A stretch of DNA of 64,000 nt from Pararge aegeria (GCF_905163445.1 NC_053182.1:4898001-4962000), one strand, 5' to 3'; positions 9,699-20,345 are shown, counted from the first letter of the stretch. Program-made: numbers and translations. Notes: generated by a model from the letters alone, not told the origin.

Positions 9699-9967
9699 CA
9701 ATGCGATTATGGCCTAGTCGGCTAGTCTAAGGCCTCCCTTATGGTTGGATCCGTGGATCAACCCCTAGATCAAACAACTTTTCTGAGTTTTAAGCAATTA
9801 AATATTATTTTTGCGGTGAAGGTTCCTCGCATCGTGAGCAAACCTGAATGCCTGAGAGTTCTCCATAATATTCTTAATGGCGTATGAAGTCTAGCAATCT
9901 GCACTTTGCCAGCTTGGAACTACAGTCTTAGACCAGGGCTTTGTATAGGCTGGTAATGGGTTATTAA
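9699..9967 (+). repeat. SINE-B, diverged copy
   Basis: The head is degraded (GCGATTATGGCCTAGTCGGC). The body keeps GCCTGAGAGTTCTCCATAAT and the 3' end keeps GGCTGGTAATGGGTT. It is more diverged than the copies at 4075 or 53869, so probably older. Confidence 0.65.
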
Positions 9968-10118
9968 TTATCTAGTTTTTTAAATAATAAAATAATTAAA
10001 CACATAATATATACAGTATAAATTTGAACCCACACAATTTTTCATATTTTCTTTTTACCATGTCCGAGCAAAAAGTAAGCAAATCATGGCTACTCGTAAT
10101 AGGTATCTACCTAAATAA

Positions 10119-10206
10119 ATAATAGCCCACTACCATCTTAGGCTGCATCATCACTTACCACCAGGTGAGATTGCAGTCATGGGCTAACTTGTAGTGGATA
10201 AAATAA
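10119..10206 (+). repeat. SINE-C 3' end
   Basis: Only the 3' part is present: CTACCATCTTAGGCTGCATC, TACCACCAGGTGAGATTGCA and the TTGTAGTGGATAAAAT tail. Confidence 0.75.
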
Positions 10207-10810
10207 ACATCAAACAAATATATGTTCATAAATTTGGTTCATGTATGACATATTAAAATATCAGCACTGAAAAAAAATATCATGTAGAGCATAATGCTGC
10301 CATTTAAAAGTGTTGTACAGATATATCAAAACCAACGAAAATAAGAAGCCTAAAAATATTGTATTTGTAGTAAAGAATACGACTATTTTTAGACTTGTAA
10401 ACAAACAAACGGACGCAACTTTCGCATTTATAATACATCCTTCATCTCCTTACATTTAAACATATTTATATAGAATTAATAGATACATTCTACTGTTGCT
10501 TATCGATGATTATTCCTTCATTCTGCTCCTTATTATTCATTTTATTCTTTCTTGATTCTTGTCTCATAAATCGAAGTATCGCCCAGCACCAGTGATGCCA
10601 CTAAGAGACCACGGGATTAATAAAGGAACCCGTGAATTCTTCCAGTGCCATTGCCTGTGCATGGTGCGAGTTTTTCTATCTTCTTTCTCTTTTCCATCTT
10701 CTTTTTTCTTCATTCTTTAATGTACTTCTTCTCTTTTCTTTAATTATACGTATACTAATTACCTACCTTATTAATCATAGCAATACAAAAGAATAATGAG
10801 AATAGATCAT
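10207..10810. other. No gene; pyrimidine-rich stretch inside
   Basis: Bases 10640-10745 are rich in TTCT and CTTTTC on the plus strand. Otherwise nothing is recognisable. Confidence 0.5.
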
Positions 10811-11325
10811 CATCATCATCATCATATTAAGCCATTACCAGCCAACTTCAGAGCACGGGTCTCCTCCCACAATGAGATGAGTTTAGGCTGTAGTCCACCA
10901 CGCTGGCCCATTGCGTATTGGGGGATTACACATCTTTGAGAATATTGTGGAGAACTCTCAGGCATGCATATTTCCTCACGATCTTTTCTTCCACCGTTGA
11001 AGCAAGTGATTTTTATTTATTTATTAGGGTCAACAGACAGTCATGCCCAAAAATAACAAAAAATACATCTAAAAATAAAATAACATTAGCACAAGCCCCA
11101 CATCATTGTGCACGAATTATTAAACTTATATTAAAAAATAGTGCTACACAAAAATTTAAAGAGACATTTAAGTTATTACAAAAATAATAAATAATTCATC
11201 ACTCATAATGCAAACTATCAATTACTTAAAAAAAGCACATAATGTAGAAAAGTTAGAGGTGCGTGCTGAGATTCGAATTCAGCCCTCCGAAATTGACGCC
11301 GAAGTCCTGTCACTGATTGCATTTG
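10811..11325 (-). repeat. SINE-B copy split by a nested insertion
   Basis: The 3' half (10811-11014) reads from CATCATCATATTAAGCCATT to GAAGCAAGTGAT. The 5' half (about 11219-11325) resumes with AATTACTTAAAAAAAGCACA and the antisense B-box GGGATTCGAAT-like TGAGATTCGAATTCAG. About 204 bp of foreign sequence sits between them. Confidence 0.75.
11015..11218 (-). repeat. Insertion inside SINE-B, probably a LINE 3' tail
   Basis: It begins TATTTATTTATTAGGGTCAA on the plus strand. Read on the minus strand this is a sequence ending in (AAATA)n, as expected for a short 5'-truncated LINE. The rest is AT-rich and matches nothing else in the window. Confidence 0.45.
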
Positions 11326-11937
11326 CTTTTTTAATACGTCAAATTTTAATTATTTTGTATTAATCGGCATAAAAACTGTATGTAACTGTATGTAACACCG
11401 ATCAGTTTAGCTGTACAATCGTGGTGCAGTTAACAAAACGCCAGATATATTATTAAATCAAACGGTAATATTACCCTGCTCACCCATACCATAAATTATC
11501 TTTTTTCATTACCAGGATCGGTGCACTGGTTAGGCAAAAAAAAAAAGGCGCAATGACTCATCTATAATAGAGTACCTATGGAAGTATTGAAACAACATTG
11601 AAACACGATTATTGCATAACGATAAACGTAGGTACCATCATGATATATATATAAATGTAATCAGAAAATGTTAAAGTAGGAACCTGTTCATTTCCCTCCA
11701 CTAACCAATTCCCAGCGAAGTTGAATGTGTTTAGGTTTGCGTTTAAAAACAGATTTGTGTTTTCAGATATATGTTATCTAAACGAAAATCGGCCTGTTTT
11801 GTGTGTACAGTAATACGACACTTAGTATGGCTGGGCCTCCAGGCCAATAAATAAATTCGGTTTTAATTTTCACGTTAAACTGTATATTTTGATATATAGA
11901 CAGTGTTACGTGAAACTAAATAAAAAACACGGCATTA
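11326..11937. other. No feature recognised
   Basis: No gene or shared repeat. Bases 11385-11398 hold a short direct repeat (TGTATGTAAC twice). Confidence 0.5.
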
Positions 11938-12101
11938 CAACTTCACACCCGCGGAATGTTGCTAGCTCACAAACTTTTTCTCATTTGATGGTAAAAGTTT
12001 GGAGCATTAGAGGGAAAATAATTACAAATAATCAACTGCTAAATGGACTGAAGTGACTAGCCGCCTGTTCGAGAAACACTACTAAAGTGGAGTGGTTTTG
12101 A
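11938..12101 (+). repeat. Family L dispersed repeat, copy 1
   Basis: About 164 bp matching the reverse complement of 54556-54721. Shared blocks are CCGCCTGTTCGAGAAACACT, ACTAAAGTGG.GTGGTTTT, TAGCTCACAAACTTTT and AACATTAGAGG-like GAGCATTAGAGGGAAAA. Only two copies are present here and the class is unknown. Confidence 0.7.
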
Positions 12102-12954
12102 GGCTTAAATCAGTCGTGTACTCTGTATAATTTGGTGTCCTAAACAAATCAATATATATAGCCGAAACAGATTTATTATAAGAACATTACAATAATAAGT
12201 ATGAACATATAAATCATTTTTTTTTTATAAGTATGGAGATTTGCATCTGCAATCAAAAATTTCTTTCATAAGATTAACTTTTTCAAAAATGAGTAATCTT
12301 TTTGCGTTGTTAACATATTGTAACATGTTGTATTATTTAGTAGTAGTTAAGTTACTCATGCATATGATTAAACAAAACTCCCGTGTTTGTCATTTATATC
12401 ATTTTAATTAATAGTGAAAACTTTATTGGCTTTTGTATAATTAAGTTTATCTATTGTACATTTTATTTAAAGCTGTTTGTTTCCCACTACTACATTTCCT
12501 TCGTGAGTCTTCGAAGGAAATAATTCGCAGCATGACTGCCTCTTGCGAAATCTAGAGAGCCTTGTATGGTTGTGTTCGCAACTAAGAGATCTTGTGGGAA
12601 CGGATATCTAAATATCTATTTCGGCTAGATCAGATATAAATCTAACCAATACACAGAAACTAATTGGTTTTGTCATAGGGAGACCTCAATAATAATTTAA
12701 TAGGTGGAACAGGTTGGTAATTTATCTGTGCGGTAAGTCATTTAGAGGAAACATATAATCAAACTCTAAATGCGCAATGTTAGTAACGTTTTATTTTACA
12801 TTATTTATTTTGGTTAGACATTGCAATAGCCACAGTACGAATTAACTTTTCAAACAATTGCTAATGGGTGACATGCTATCTATATGGGTATTGCTATTGG
12901 CGATTTGTATGATAACACCCGATTAGCAACTTTTCAGAAAAAAAATAATGTATA
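12102..12954. other. No feature recognised
   Basis: AT-rich, no shared repeat and no coding signal. Confidence 0.5.
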
Positions 12955-13167
12955 GTCATCGACCCATTACCGGCCCACTACAGGGCACGGGTCTCCTCCC
13001 ACAGAAGGAGGGGTTAAGGTAGTCCACCACGCTGTCGCACCAGTCAAACCCATTCTAACTTAAAACGCACATAACTTAGAAAAGTTAGAATTGCGTGCTG
13101 GGATTCGAACTCTGCCCCCCGAAAGTGAAGTCGTGCTCCTACCCCCTGCGCTATCACCGCTTCCAAT
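12955..13167 (-). repeat. SINE-B copy with internal deletion
   Basis: The 3' half (CCATTACCGGCCCACTACAG to GTCCACCACGCTG) joins directly to the 5' half (ACTTAAAACGCACATAACTT to GCGCTATCACCGCTTCCA). The central CTGAGAGTTCTCCATAAT block is lost. The antisense B-box is GGGATTCGAACTC. Confidence 0.8.
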
Positions 13168-13223
13168 TGTATAGTCTAATTTATGCCCGAAGCCAATTAT
13201 TTTGCAATACTAATAAACCAACG

Positions 13224-13305
13224 ATGAGAAAGGATTAATGTCGTAGTCCACCACGCTTGCCCAGTGCGGATTAGTGGACACCAGACACCTTTGAGAACAT
13301 TATCA
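13224..13305 (-). repeat. SINE-B fragment
   Basis: Contains GTCGTAGTCCACCACGCTTG, CCCAGTGCGGATTAGTGGAC and CCTTTGAGAACATTAT, the antisense 3' middle part. It may be debris from the same event that truncated the neighbouring copy. Confidence 0.65.
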
Positions 13306-14297
13306 TTGTATAGACAGATGTAAGCTGTAAGTAAATTGTTTTGTTCTTTAACAGCTGCCATCAGTCATTTTTAATCCTAAAACTGAAGACAAAAAATTGC
13401 GTAACGATGCAACCCCTTGACAAAGTTTCTGAATAAATGATAAAGGGTTTATTAGTAATGGATTAGTCAAGTTAATTATTCTTTTGTGCTTAAATAAATT
13501 CGATGCTTGAGTATTATCAAGAAAACTAAAAAAAAGTTGTAAAAATCACCGTGTAAATGCTTGGAAGTAAAAGACTTGGAAAGGATAAGAAAAACCACAA
13601 CTTATCTACATTTTTCACTCAATCTAAAGAGCGTATCAGATCATGTAATTGCTCTCTAGTATTCTAATTAGCTGCCTATTTAGTATTAAACAACATAATG
13701 AGATGCAAGCATTTTAATTTGTTCGTGCCATACATTTGCATACGACAACTTCTGACTCTATGGTCACAAACTAAAAGAAATGATAGACGAACATATACAC
13801 ATGATATCAAGTGAAGCCACTTGTGTCTTTTGACACTTCAACACGAAAGTGGCTTCAATTTTTACCCTTAGTTTTTGAATATGTGTAATAAACTCGTAAC
13901 TATTTTTGGTGTAAATATATTTGTGGGCATAATATATCATTCATAATATTTTATTGAAATTATCCGGTAACTTTTACGTACATAATTGTTTCCTCCGTCA
14001 CTTATGAAGTTGTGTGTATACATAATCGCTTGCTACTTTTTATTTCTTAGAAAACTTTTCTTTTATGGAAATTTCGGTTACCTTTGTGCTCTCCATATGT
14101 TTTATGTCAAAAAAAGATTCCGACAAATTGAGAATCTTGTCTGTTTTTAAAGTCGTTTAAAAACATGCGCTTGGCTGCAGGAGAAGCACTCAGTAGTGAA
14201 GTCAAGATTGCATCATGTTCGCTTTAGCAATGAAGATTAATAAACAGGCTTGTTCTCAACGACCCTCGACGTTATCGGCTTCTCCGTACTTACCTTA
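13306..14297. other. No gene; one short inverted repeat
   Basis: Around 13813-13852 an imperfect hairpin has arms TGAAGCCACT and AGTGGCTTCA. No other feature was recognised. Confidence 0.5.
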
Positions 14298-14337
14298 TAG
14301 AGGAAAAAGGTAGAAGGTATTCTACCTTTTTCCTCTA
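14298..14337. repeat. Perfect inverted repeat, 18-bp arms with a 4-nt loop
   Basis: Bases 14298-14315 (TAGAGGAAAAAGGTAGAA) pair perfectly with 14320-14337. The loop is GGTA. The surrounding sequence is not a recognised repeat. Confidence 0.95.
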
Positions 14338-14730
14338 GTCATTGATTGTACAGGAGGATGCGTGACGGTATGACAAATAAAGAAATAAACTTGTAATGAA
14401 CTTAAGCTAAGAAGGCGTGATTGTTTAATAGCTTTTTGCAGGAAACGACTCGCTCAACGGAAATCCTTTTGATATATCTACTTTTTTTATTTATAATAGT
14501 CCATGGTATTCATGACATATCACCAAATCAGGTGGATTTTCAAAAGTGAGATCTTATATAGTAAGTGCTTATGGATATGGGTAAGTCAGGACAAAAAAAC
14601 TAACATCAAAGAAAGTGGCTGGATCGATTAAAATATAATATTTTTCTCTTCGGTGTATCTGCCTCACTACGAACTGGTATAACAAAGGGCCAGCTGAAAA
14701 CATCTCCTGATTACTTTATACAGATGATTT

Positions 14731-14986
14731 CATAAATAAATATACTACGACAATACACACATCGCTATCTAGCACCAAAGTAAGCGTAGCTTGTGTTATG
14801 GGAACTAAGGTGACTGATGAATATTTTTGTGAATAATATAAACAAATACTTATAATATACAGATAAACACCCAGAAACTGGAAAACACCTATGTTCATCA
14901 CACAAACATTTTCCAGTTGTGGGAATCGAACCCACGGGCTTGGACTGAGAAAGCAGGGTCGCTGCCCACTGCGCCAGTCGACCGAT
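14731..14986 (-). repeat. SINE-A copy
   Basis: On the plus strand the tail (ATAAATAAATATACTACGAC) comes first, then CGCTATCTAGCACCAAAGTA and the antisense B-box GGGAATCGAACCC. The copy ends in an antisense tRNA-like head (CACTGCGCCAGTCGACCG). The open frame at 14716-14901 is a by-product of this repeat. Confidence 0.85.
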
Positions 14987-15102
14987 TTTGTTTAGGAAGT
15001 ATTAAGTTCAGTGGGTCAACTATTGAATATTAAAAATAAAATGTTACCCACATAGTTTAAGTCTAGTTTGCGTTTTTTTAATAGTAATTATTGTCTGAAT
15101 AC

Positions 15103-15307
15103 CGGGTAAGTGGAAACCTATCGCCTTTAAACAGAGCACGACTTCGCAAGGCTGGCGAGTGACGCTTCCTTGAAAGTGCAACGCTGTGTCCACTAACCTG
15201 AGGCGTAGGTGTTAAGCCACAAGTGAGACTGGAACACAGCAACTGCGACAGCAATCAAATTGGCGGGAGTACTTCGCTGGACGAGATCTATCACGAGAAG
15301 CTACTCC
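15103..15307 (+). repeat. Family G repeat
   Basis: Contains TAAGTGGAAACCTATCGCCT, TGTCCACTAACCTGAGGCGT and GGTGTTAAGCCAC, ending in a GAGTACTTCGCTGGACGAG block. The same blocks in order occur at 28632-28900, 31819-32093 and 54934-55112. Class is not evident. Confidence 0.65.
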
Positions 15308-15562
15308 TTAAATCGTTTAGCAACTGTCAGAAAAGTTACTGAATAGGTAGTACCCACGGTGGAGAGACTTTGCTTGGCAATTAATTAAAATTAATTGCAC
15401 GAAATGCAACGCGATTGCAATCTACTTATCCTACACCATGCCGCGCCGTTACGCACTTATTAATGCTTTCTGCTGTTACTTTGTAAATTGTCTTAGTTTG
15501 CACGTGCAATGGATCATCTTGATCATTAGCAACTCATTTTAGCAACATAACATTAGCCCACT

Positions 15563-15754
15563 CAGTGGCGTGCATAGAGGGTATGCAGATGATACAAAAT
15601 AAAGAAAATCTTCAATACATATAAATACTTAAAAGTCGGCTTTTCATAACTCTTACAAAGCCTATCCTTAAGTTAAGCCTAAAACGCGTACCGGAGATTT
15701 TCTTCATTTTATATAATTTGCATACCCTGTGCATACCCTCTATGCACGCCACTG
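15563..15754. mobile_element. hAT-like MITE with terminal inverted repeats, copy 1
   Basis: The 192-bp element starts CAGTGGCGTGCATAGAGGGT and ends with its complement, ACCCTCTATGCACGCCACTG. Inner arms continue the pairing (AAGAAAATCT near 15602 with AGATTTTCTT near 15697), with an 11-bp extra CAGGGTATGCA-type unit on one side. Flanking 8-mers AGCCCACT (15555-15562) and AGCCTACA (15755-15762) match at 6 of 8, consistent with an aged 8-bp target-site duplication of the hAT superfamily. It has no transposase frame, so it is non-autonomous. The frame at 15612-15848 reads through it by chance. Confidence 0.75.
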
Positions 15755-15787
15755 AGCCTACAAGACATGGTTGATCTCCCAGAATGA

Positions 15788-15952
15788 TAAGGGTAGATCC
15801 GTAGTCCACCACGCCGGCCAAGTGCGGTTTGGTGGACTTAACTTGCATTAGAGAATATAATCGAGAACATTACAGATGCCTGTCGGGGTTCGACTTGGTT
15901 CCCTGAAAGTGAAGCCGAAGTTCGAAGCATTGACTAAAACCGCTTCAATGTG
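15788..15952 (-). repeat. SINE-B copy, diverged
   Basis: Shows CCGTAGTCCACCACGCCGGC, CAAGTGCGGTTTGGTGGACT, then a degraded middle and CGAAAGTGAAG-like CCTGAAAGTGAAGCCGAAG near the antisense head. It lies 34 bp after the MITE. Confidence 0.65.
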
Positions 15953-16442
15953 CAATTAATTCTAGTGCTTAATAAGTGAGAAAATTTAATAAGAAGCGCG
16001 ACGAAGATTTCATATCAGAAATGATATGTTAATAGATTAATGCGCAAATCAAAATATAGAGGGTGACTTTTTTTTCGTCGTACAACTGTGAGCTATTAAT
16101 ACGTCAGGAATAAATAAATTATAGTTTGCTAACTTAAATAATAATTAAAGGATGCTCTTAGAAGAATCCTTCATCTAATGTCAGCGGCGCGGTGCGTCGG
16201 TTTGGGTCCTGTGGAGTCTTTAAATGGAATATTATGTTTTTTTACAGTAAGATCGTCAGCGAGAACGAATAAGAAAGTACCTACTTATGTAACTTCATAT
16301 TTATGTAAGTATTTTATCTCTTATACTCCTAGATAAAATATAAAACAATTTTGTAGGTCACCAATCAGATGATAAAACAATATAAACATTGCTTATATAC
16401 TGAATGGTGATAATGTTCACAAATTTCATTATCATAAGTGTA
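15953..16442. other. 5' flank of the tRNA gene, no feature recognised
   Basis: AT-rich sequence without a shared repeat. Nothing distinctive, such as a second tRNA, was seen upstream. Confidence 0.5.
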
Positions 16443-16514
16443 TCCTCGGTAGTATAGTGGTAAGTATCCCCGCCTGTCACGCGGGAGACCGGGGTTCGAT
16501 TCCCCGCCGGGGAG
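16443..16514 (+). tRNA. tRNA-Asp (anticodon GTC)
   Basis: A 72-nt intact cloverleaf. The acceptor stem TCCTCGG pairs with CCGGGGA, with one T-G pair at position 4, and the discriminator is G. The anticodon stem CCCGC/GCGGG encloses the loop CTGTCAC, with GTC at 16476-16478. The T-arm holds the B-box GGTTCGATTCC, and the A-box region is TAGTATAGTGGTAAGTAT. The sequence is very close to the conserved animal tRNA-Asp. It reads aspartate GAC and GAU codons. No intron is present, and CCA is not encoded, as expected in eukaryotes. It stands alone, with repeats on both sides. Confidence 0.97.
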
Positions 16515-16516
16515 TG

Positions 16517-16525
16517 TTTTTTTTT
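16517..16525 (+). terminator. Pol III terminator of tRNA-Asp
   Basis: Nine consecutive T residues begin 3 nt after the mature 3' end of the tRNA, as usual for RNA polymerase III termination. Confidence 0.9.
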
Positions 16526-16753
16526 ATGTACGTTATTTTAAAAATGCAGTGCTATTTATTCATGTAAATTTTATAAATAGCTCATATATAATTTACTTAT
16601 ACATATACTGGTCATTGTCTACAAAAATTAATACAAAGAGAAAACTTTGTATGTACTCCTTTTTTAAGCGTTAAAGCACGTGTATGACATTTAGTTAGTT
16701 AAAGTGTAGGTATATGGAAGAGTGCAGAAAGCTGAAATTTTATATGTGACCTC

Positions 16754-16925
16754 TTATTACCTACCACGCCGCTTCAATGCAGGTTCGTGGGCTTTGACGT
16801 GTTTAACGTGCCCTCCTAGGCGCAGGTGTGTTATCAGAACTCAAAAATGCCTACATTTTCCCAACGGGGATCAAACCCGGGACCGGGAGTTAATAAATCA
16901 AGGCGCAGCAGTATTCCTTGGCAGG
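16754..16925 (-). repeat. Possible tRNA-headed SINE (SINE-J)
   Basis: On the minus strand a B-box-like GGTCCCGGGTTTGATCCC precedes a body that ends in a TGCATTGAAGCGGCGTGGTA block. That block resembles the CACCAACCCGCATTGGAGAA piece at 40733. Only this copy carries the head in the window, so the family call is tentative. Two short overlapping open frames here are by-products. Confidence 0.4.
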
Positions 16926-17037
16926 TAACGTCTGCCACGTTGCTGCAAAACAGAGCTGAGCAATACCAACCTATAGACCATAAGGACGCAACATATATTA
17001 TAATAATTTTTTAATCTTTCTGTTCCTTTTATAATTA

Positions 17038-17473
17038 ACTAGCTGTTGTCCGCGATTTCGTCTGCGTTTGATTTTGTTTTTTGATGTGGCATTAAATTTT
17101 GTTGTAGATCTAAAATAATTTAAAGTATTCAGTATCGCTAAGCCTTAAATGAGGGGTTTTCTGCTGTCCGCTGAGGAGTTCTGTCCTCTATCTCCAATCA
17201 CAGTTTGGGCAAAATTAAACATAATATATTATAACCTCTATAATACAAAAATAATTATTTAAATCGATTATAATTTGTCGGAGTTATGGTGTAAGATCGT
17301 CAAACACTCATCCCCTCCCCCAAAGGAACCGAGCTTAATGTTGGCATAAAAAGTATCCTATATTTCTTCTAACACTTCCAAAAATATGTTTACAAAGTTT
17401 CATGAGGATCGGTTAAGAAATTTTTGCGTGAAAGTGCAACAAACAAACTTACATCGACATTTATAATAATATT
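17038..17473 (+). repeat. Family F1 interspersed repeat, longer copy
   Basis: Begins CTAGCTGTTGTCCGCGATTT and ends CTTACATCGACATTTATAAT, sharing AGATCGTCAAACACTCATCC and GAACCGAGCTTAATG with the copy at 9203. It carries about 140 bp more internal sequence (17100-17240) than that copy. Confidence 0.75.
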
Positions 17474-18270
17474 TTGGATTGTATGTTTCTTCAAAATTGT
17501 GCTCTTATAAAACAAATAAAATTTATTATTATTAGATAATATTAAGTTTGATATAATTTCGCCAACTTTTTCCAATCTCCTTCAGACACCCACCCGACAT
17601 AATAATTTGAAAATAATATACTTCAGTCCAACTAATCAGCATACAAAATCTTCTGATTAGATATAAGCACACGCAACTCATTACAAATTAACTGTTCACG
17701 ACAGCGGCTGTCATGGCGGTGAAATTATATCGAAATAAACATTCCCACCGCTTGATATGTCCATTAAATTATTCCTATGCACCGATATTCGCCAATAACT
17801 TGCGAGGAAAACCGGCGTGCGCTGCGGGAGTGGACTCAATGGGTATAGCACTGGGCTCTTTGATTTATTCCCCGTAGGTATTTGCAATTTAACCAGGACA
17901 CTATGTAATGTAGGAAACTGTATCAAGAATTATTTTAGAACTCCGTGAATCTTCGTCATGAATCATCAGTCACTGAAACATCTTCATAGCATCCGGAAGA
18001 TTATTGAGATTTCGGACATACGAAACGGATAGCATTAGAACGAGCGAATATAAATGTTTATTAAAGGTACCGTAATTACCGTATATTGCTTACTAAAAAA
18101 CTAAGTAAGCGAATATATGGAAGCGAATACAAATTTTTAAAACGACTCCTATTTACTACCTAAGTATTTTTGTTTTTTTGAGTTTTTGGTTTAATCTAAC
18201 CTAGCTTGTCTCTAGATAGGTATTAGTTGCACGGGGACACCGAGACAATATTTTTACACTCACTTGGCAT
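17474..18270. other. No feature recognised
   Basis: AT-rich, no shared repeat. Bases 17811-17890 are slightly GC-richer but show no recognisable gene. Confidence 0.45.
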
Positions 18271-18315
18271 AAAATTCCACGCCCCCTAAGACATACCGAG
18301 GGGGCGTGGAATTTT
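18271..18315. repeat. Perfect inverted repeat, 17-bp arms with an 11-nt loop
   Basis: Bases 18271-18287 (AAAATTCCACGCCCCCT) pair perfectly with 18299-18315. The C5/G5 run makes the arms GC-rich compared with the surroundings. Confidence 0.95.
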
Positions 18316-18449
18316 GGCGCAGGCATTGTTAATTTTTCGCAAACAAAACAAATATCTCTCTCTTATTCCAGTCTAAGAGGAATCCAAAAAATCAAATATC
18401 ATCAAAATTGGTCCAGCCGTTCTTGACTTATAAAGGTATAGGTAACTAT

Positions 18450-18745
18450 TACAACTTTCTTTTATATTATCTTTATATATATATTTCTGGTGTGCGTGTG
18501 TATGTCACTGAACTCCTCCTAGACGGCTGGACCGGTTTGTATGAATTTTTCGGTATGCGTTTGGATGGCACCCTAGATGGTTTAGTTTCACAAATCAGCC
18601 CGGCAGATGGCGCTGGGGTCAGTATAGATATACTTATTATAGCCCAATGGATAAACATTGGCAGTTGAGGGTTTAATAAGGGTGTTACTGCATCGTCTGT
18701 AAGCTGTGCTACTGCTAGCTACTTCAAATTATTAACGCAAACATG
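18450..18745 (+). repeat. Probable interspersed repeat of the family F type
   Basis: GTGTGTATGTCACTGAACTC followed by GGCTGGACCGGTTTGTATGA resembles a common lepidopteran repeat that reads 'GTTTGTTACTC...CTGGACCGATTT'. Related text occurs at 45905-46140. The 86-codon frame at 18408-18668 overlaps it and is not credited as a gene. Confidence 0.4.
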
Positions 18746-19006
18746 AATGTTTGCGTGTTTACACTAACTCCGCGTCAATGGGCACGCCCACAACGCTTGA
18801 TTGAGAACTCGCATCCGATTCGTAAGTAGGAAGTGTGTTTTTGACATGATTCTGTAATGGCGCAAATTGCCAGACCAGACCAGACCGTGACATTAGTATT
18901 TTCAAACAAATCATTTTACAAGATTGTTTAGAATTATGTTATCATTTATGATGAAATAATGCTTCTAGCATTATTGCTCTTTATGTATCTAAATTATGTC
19001 TGCATT

Positions 19007-19217
19007 TTGAAGGCCGATTGGCGAAGTGGGCAGCGACCCTGCTTTCTGAGTGGCAACGCCGTGGGATCGAGTCCCACAACTGGAAAATGTTTGTGTAATG
19101 AACTGGAAACTTTTTCAGTTTCTGGGTGTTCACATTTTTTATGTATATTATTCATAAAAATATTCATCATTCATCTTAATACCCGTAACACAAACTACTC
19201 TTACTTTGGGCCTACAA
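19007..19217 (+). repeat. SINE-A copy, tail truncated
   Basis: The head GGCCGATTGGCGAAGTGGGC is followed by CGACCCTGCTTTCTGAGT and a B-box variant GGGATCGAGTCCC. The body runs to CTACTCTTACTTTGGGCCTA and lacks the usual TCGTAGTATATTTATT tail. The B-box carries two changes from the other copies. Confidence 0.8.
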
Positions 19218-19439
19218 AAAAAAAATCATTACCATCATCAAATCTTAGGCTTTTCAACGTCACACCGCTGCACACAGACCTCCTATATCATGGGTTTTAG
19301 GACAAAGACCTACCACGCTGTTCCGTGGTTGCCGTTGCAATTACAGACACGTGAGTCTTGACGCCTTCGTCTCAGTTTGATAGACAAATCTTCAATTTTT
19401 AGATCCTTTTAGGTCCTCTGTTTATGCACAATGGTTATT

Positions 19440-19935
19440 TCAACTTGCCCTCAGCAGGACTAGCACAGCCAGGAGACAAAAATTGTATCCCCCGATTATA
19501 TCCCCTGACAGGGGATATAAATAACATGTCCACCTGCTGAAGCACGTGGACAGGGAATAGGCGAAGCTTACTCCCGTTAATTCTTCTTTCTTCGTCTTCT
19601 TTCTTCTGGCTTTTATCCCAATTCATTTGGGGTCAGCCATCCTAGTATTCCTTGCAGTTGCGGGTTGTATCATCTGTTGTGTTGCTCGCGATTTTGTCGT
19701 TTTTATTTGTTCCTAGCCAGGTTACTGGTGGTCGTCCACGGCCTATTTTTCCGTCCTCTATATTCATGACTTTTTTGTCATATGGTAATCATCTCGCGCC
19801 ATATTTCCACTTGTACGCCAGTGCTCTGAGAGTTGATAAAGCTGTGGGAGAAGATACATTTATATCCTTTCCTAGGGGAGAAATTTGTCTCCTGCCTACG
19901 CTAGCCGTGTAGCCGGGCCAACTTCAAGGCCCGTC
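19440..19935. repeat. Composite: inverted copies of one repeat around a LINE-like fragment
   Basis: The left part (19440-19565) contains GCCAGGAGACAAAAATTGTA and a 12-bp palindrome (19496-19507/19509-19520, TTATATCCCCTG). The right part (19840-19935) contains the inverted equivalent, TTTGTCTCCTGCCTACGCTA. Between them, 19600-19840 reads like antisense LINE coding debris (TTCATTTGGGGTCAGCCATC, GGTCGTCCACGGCC). The LINE identity comes from memory and is uncertain. Confidence 0.45.
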
Positions 19936-20239
19936 GAATATAACTATATTTAAAAAAAAGACACGAACTTTAAAACCAGAAATATCGTGGGTAAAATAAA
20001 TAAACATCACTATAACATAGAACGGACGTAATTCCAAGATAAAGTTCGCCCCGTCAGTATAATTTATGTCGGTTCATGATTGTCTGTCAGCATGCTTTCA
20101 CGGTGCACAGCGGGGGACGCTACTGGTTCTCGCTAATGACCTTTTTACACCACACGACAAATTGGCATCAAGTTGGCACAACAACATTATGCAGAATACA
20201 GGTTGTAACAGTTATAAACATTTTTTTGTTATTTAAAGC

Positions 20240-20345
20240 ATAGAAACGGGTCGCTGGGAGCCGTTGGAAAACGGCTCAGGACCGGTGATTTTAGAACTGT
20301 TTACAAAAAATCTATGTCCAGCAGTGGACGACAATACTGGGAAAG
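20240..20345 (+). repeat. LINE 3'-end fragment, RTE-like
   Basis: CGCTGGGAGCCGTTGGAAAA and AAATCTATGTCCAGCAGTGG correspond to the complement of the 4601-4706 and 28480-28640 fragments. The usual (GAT)n tail is not preserved. Confidence 0.5.
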
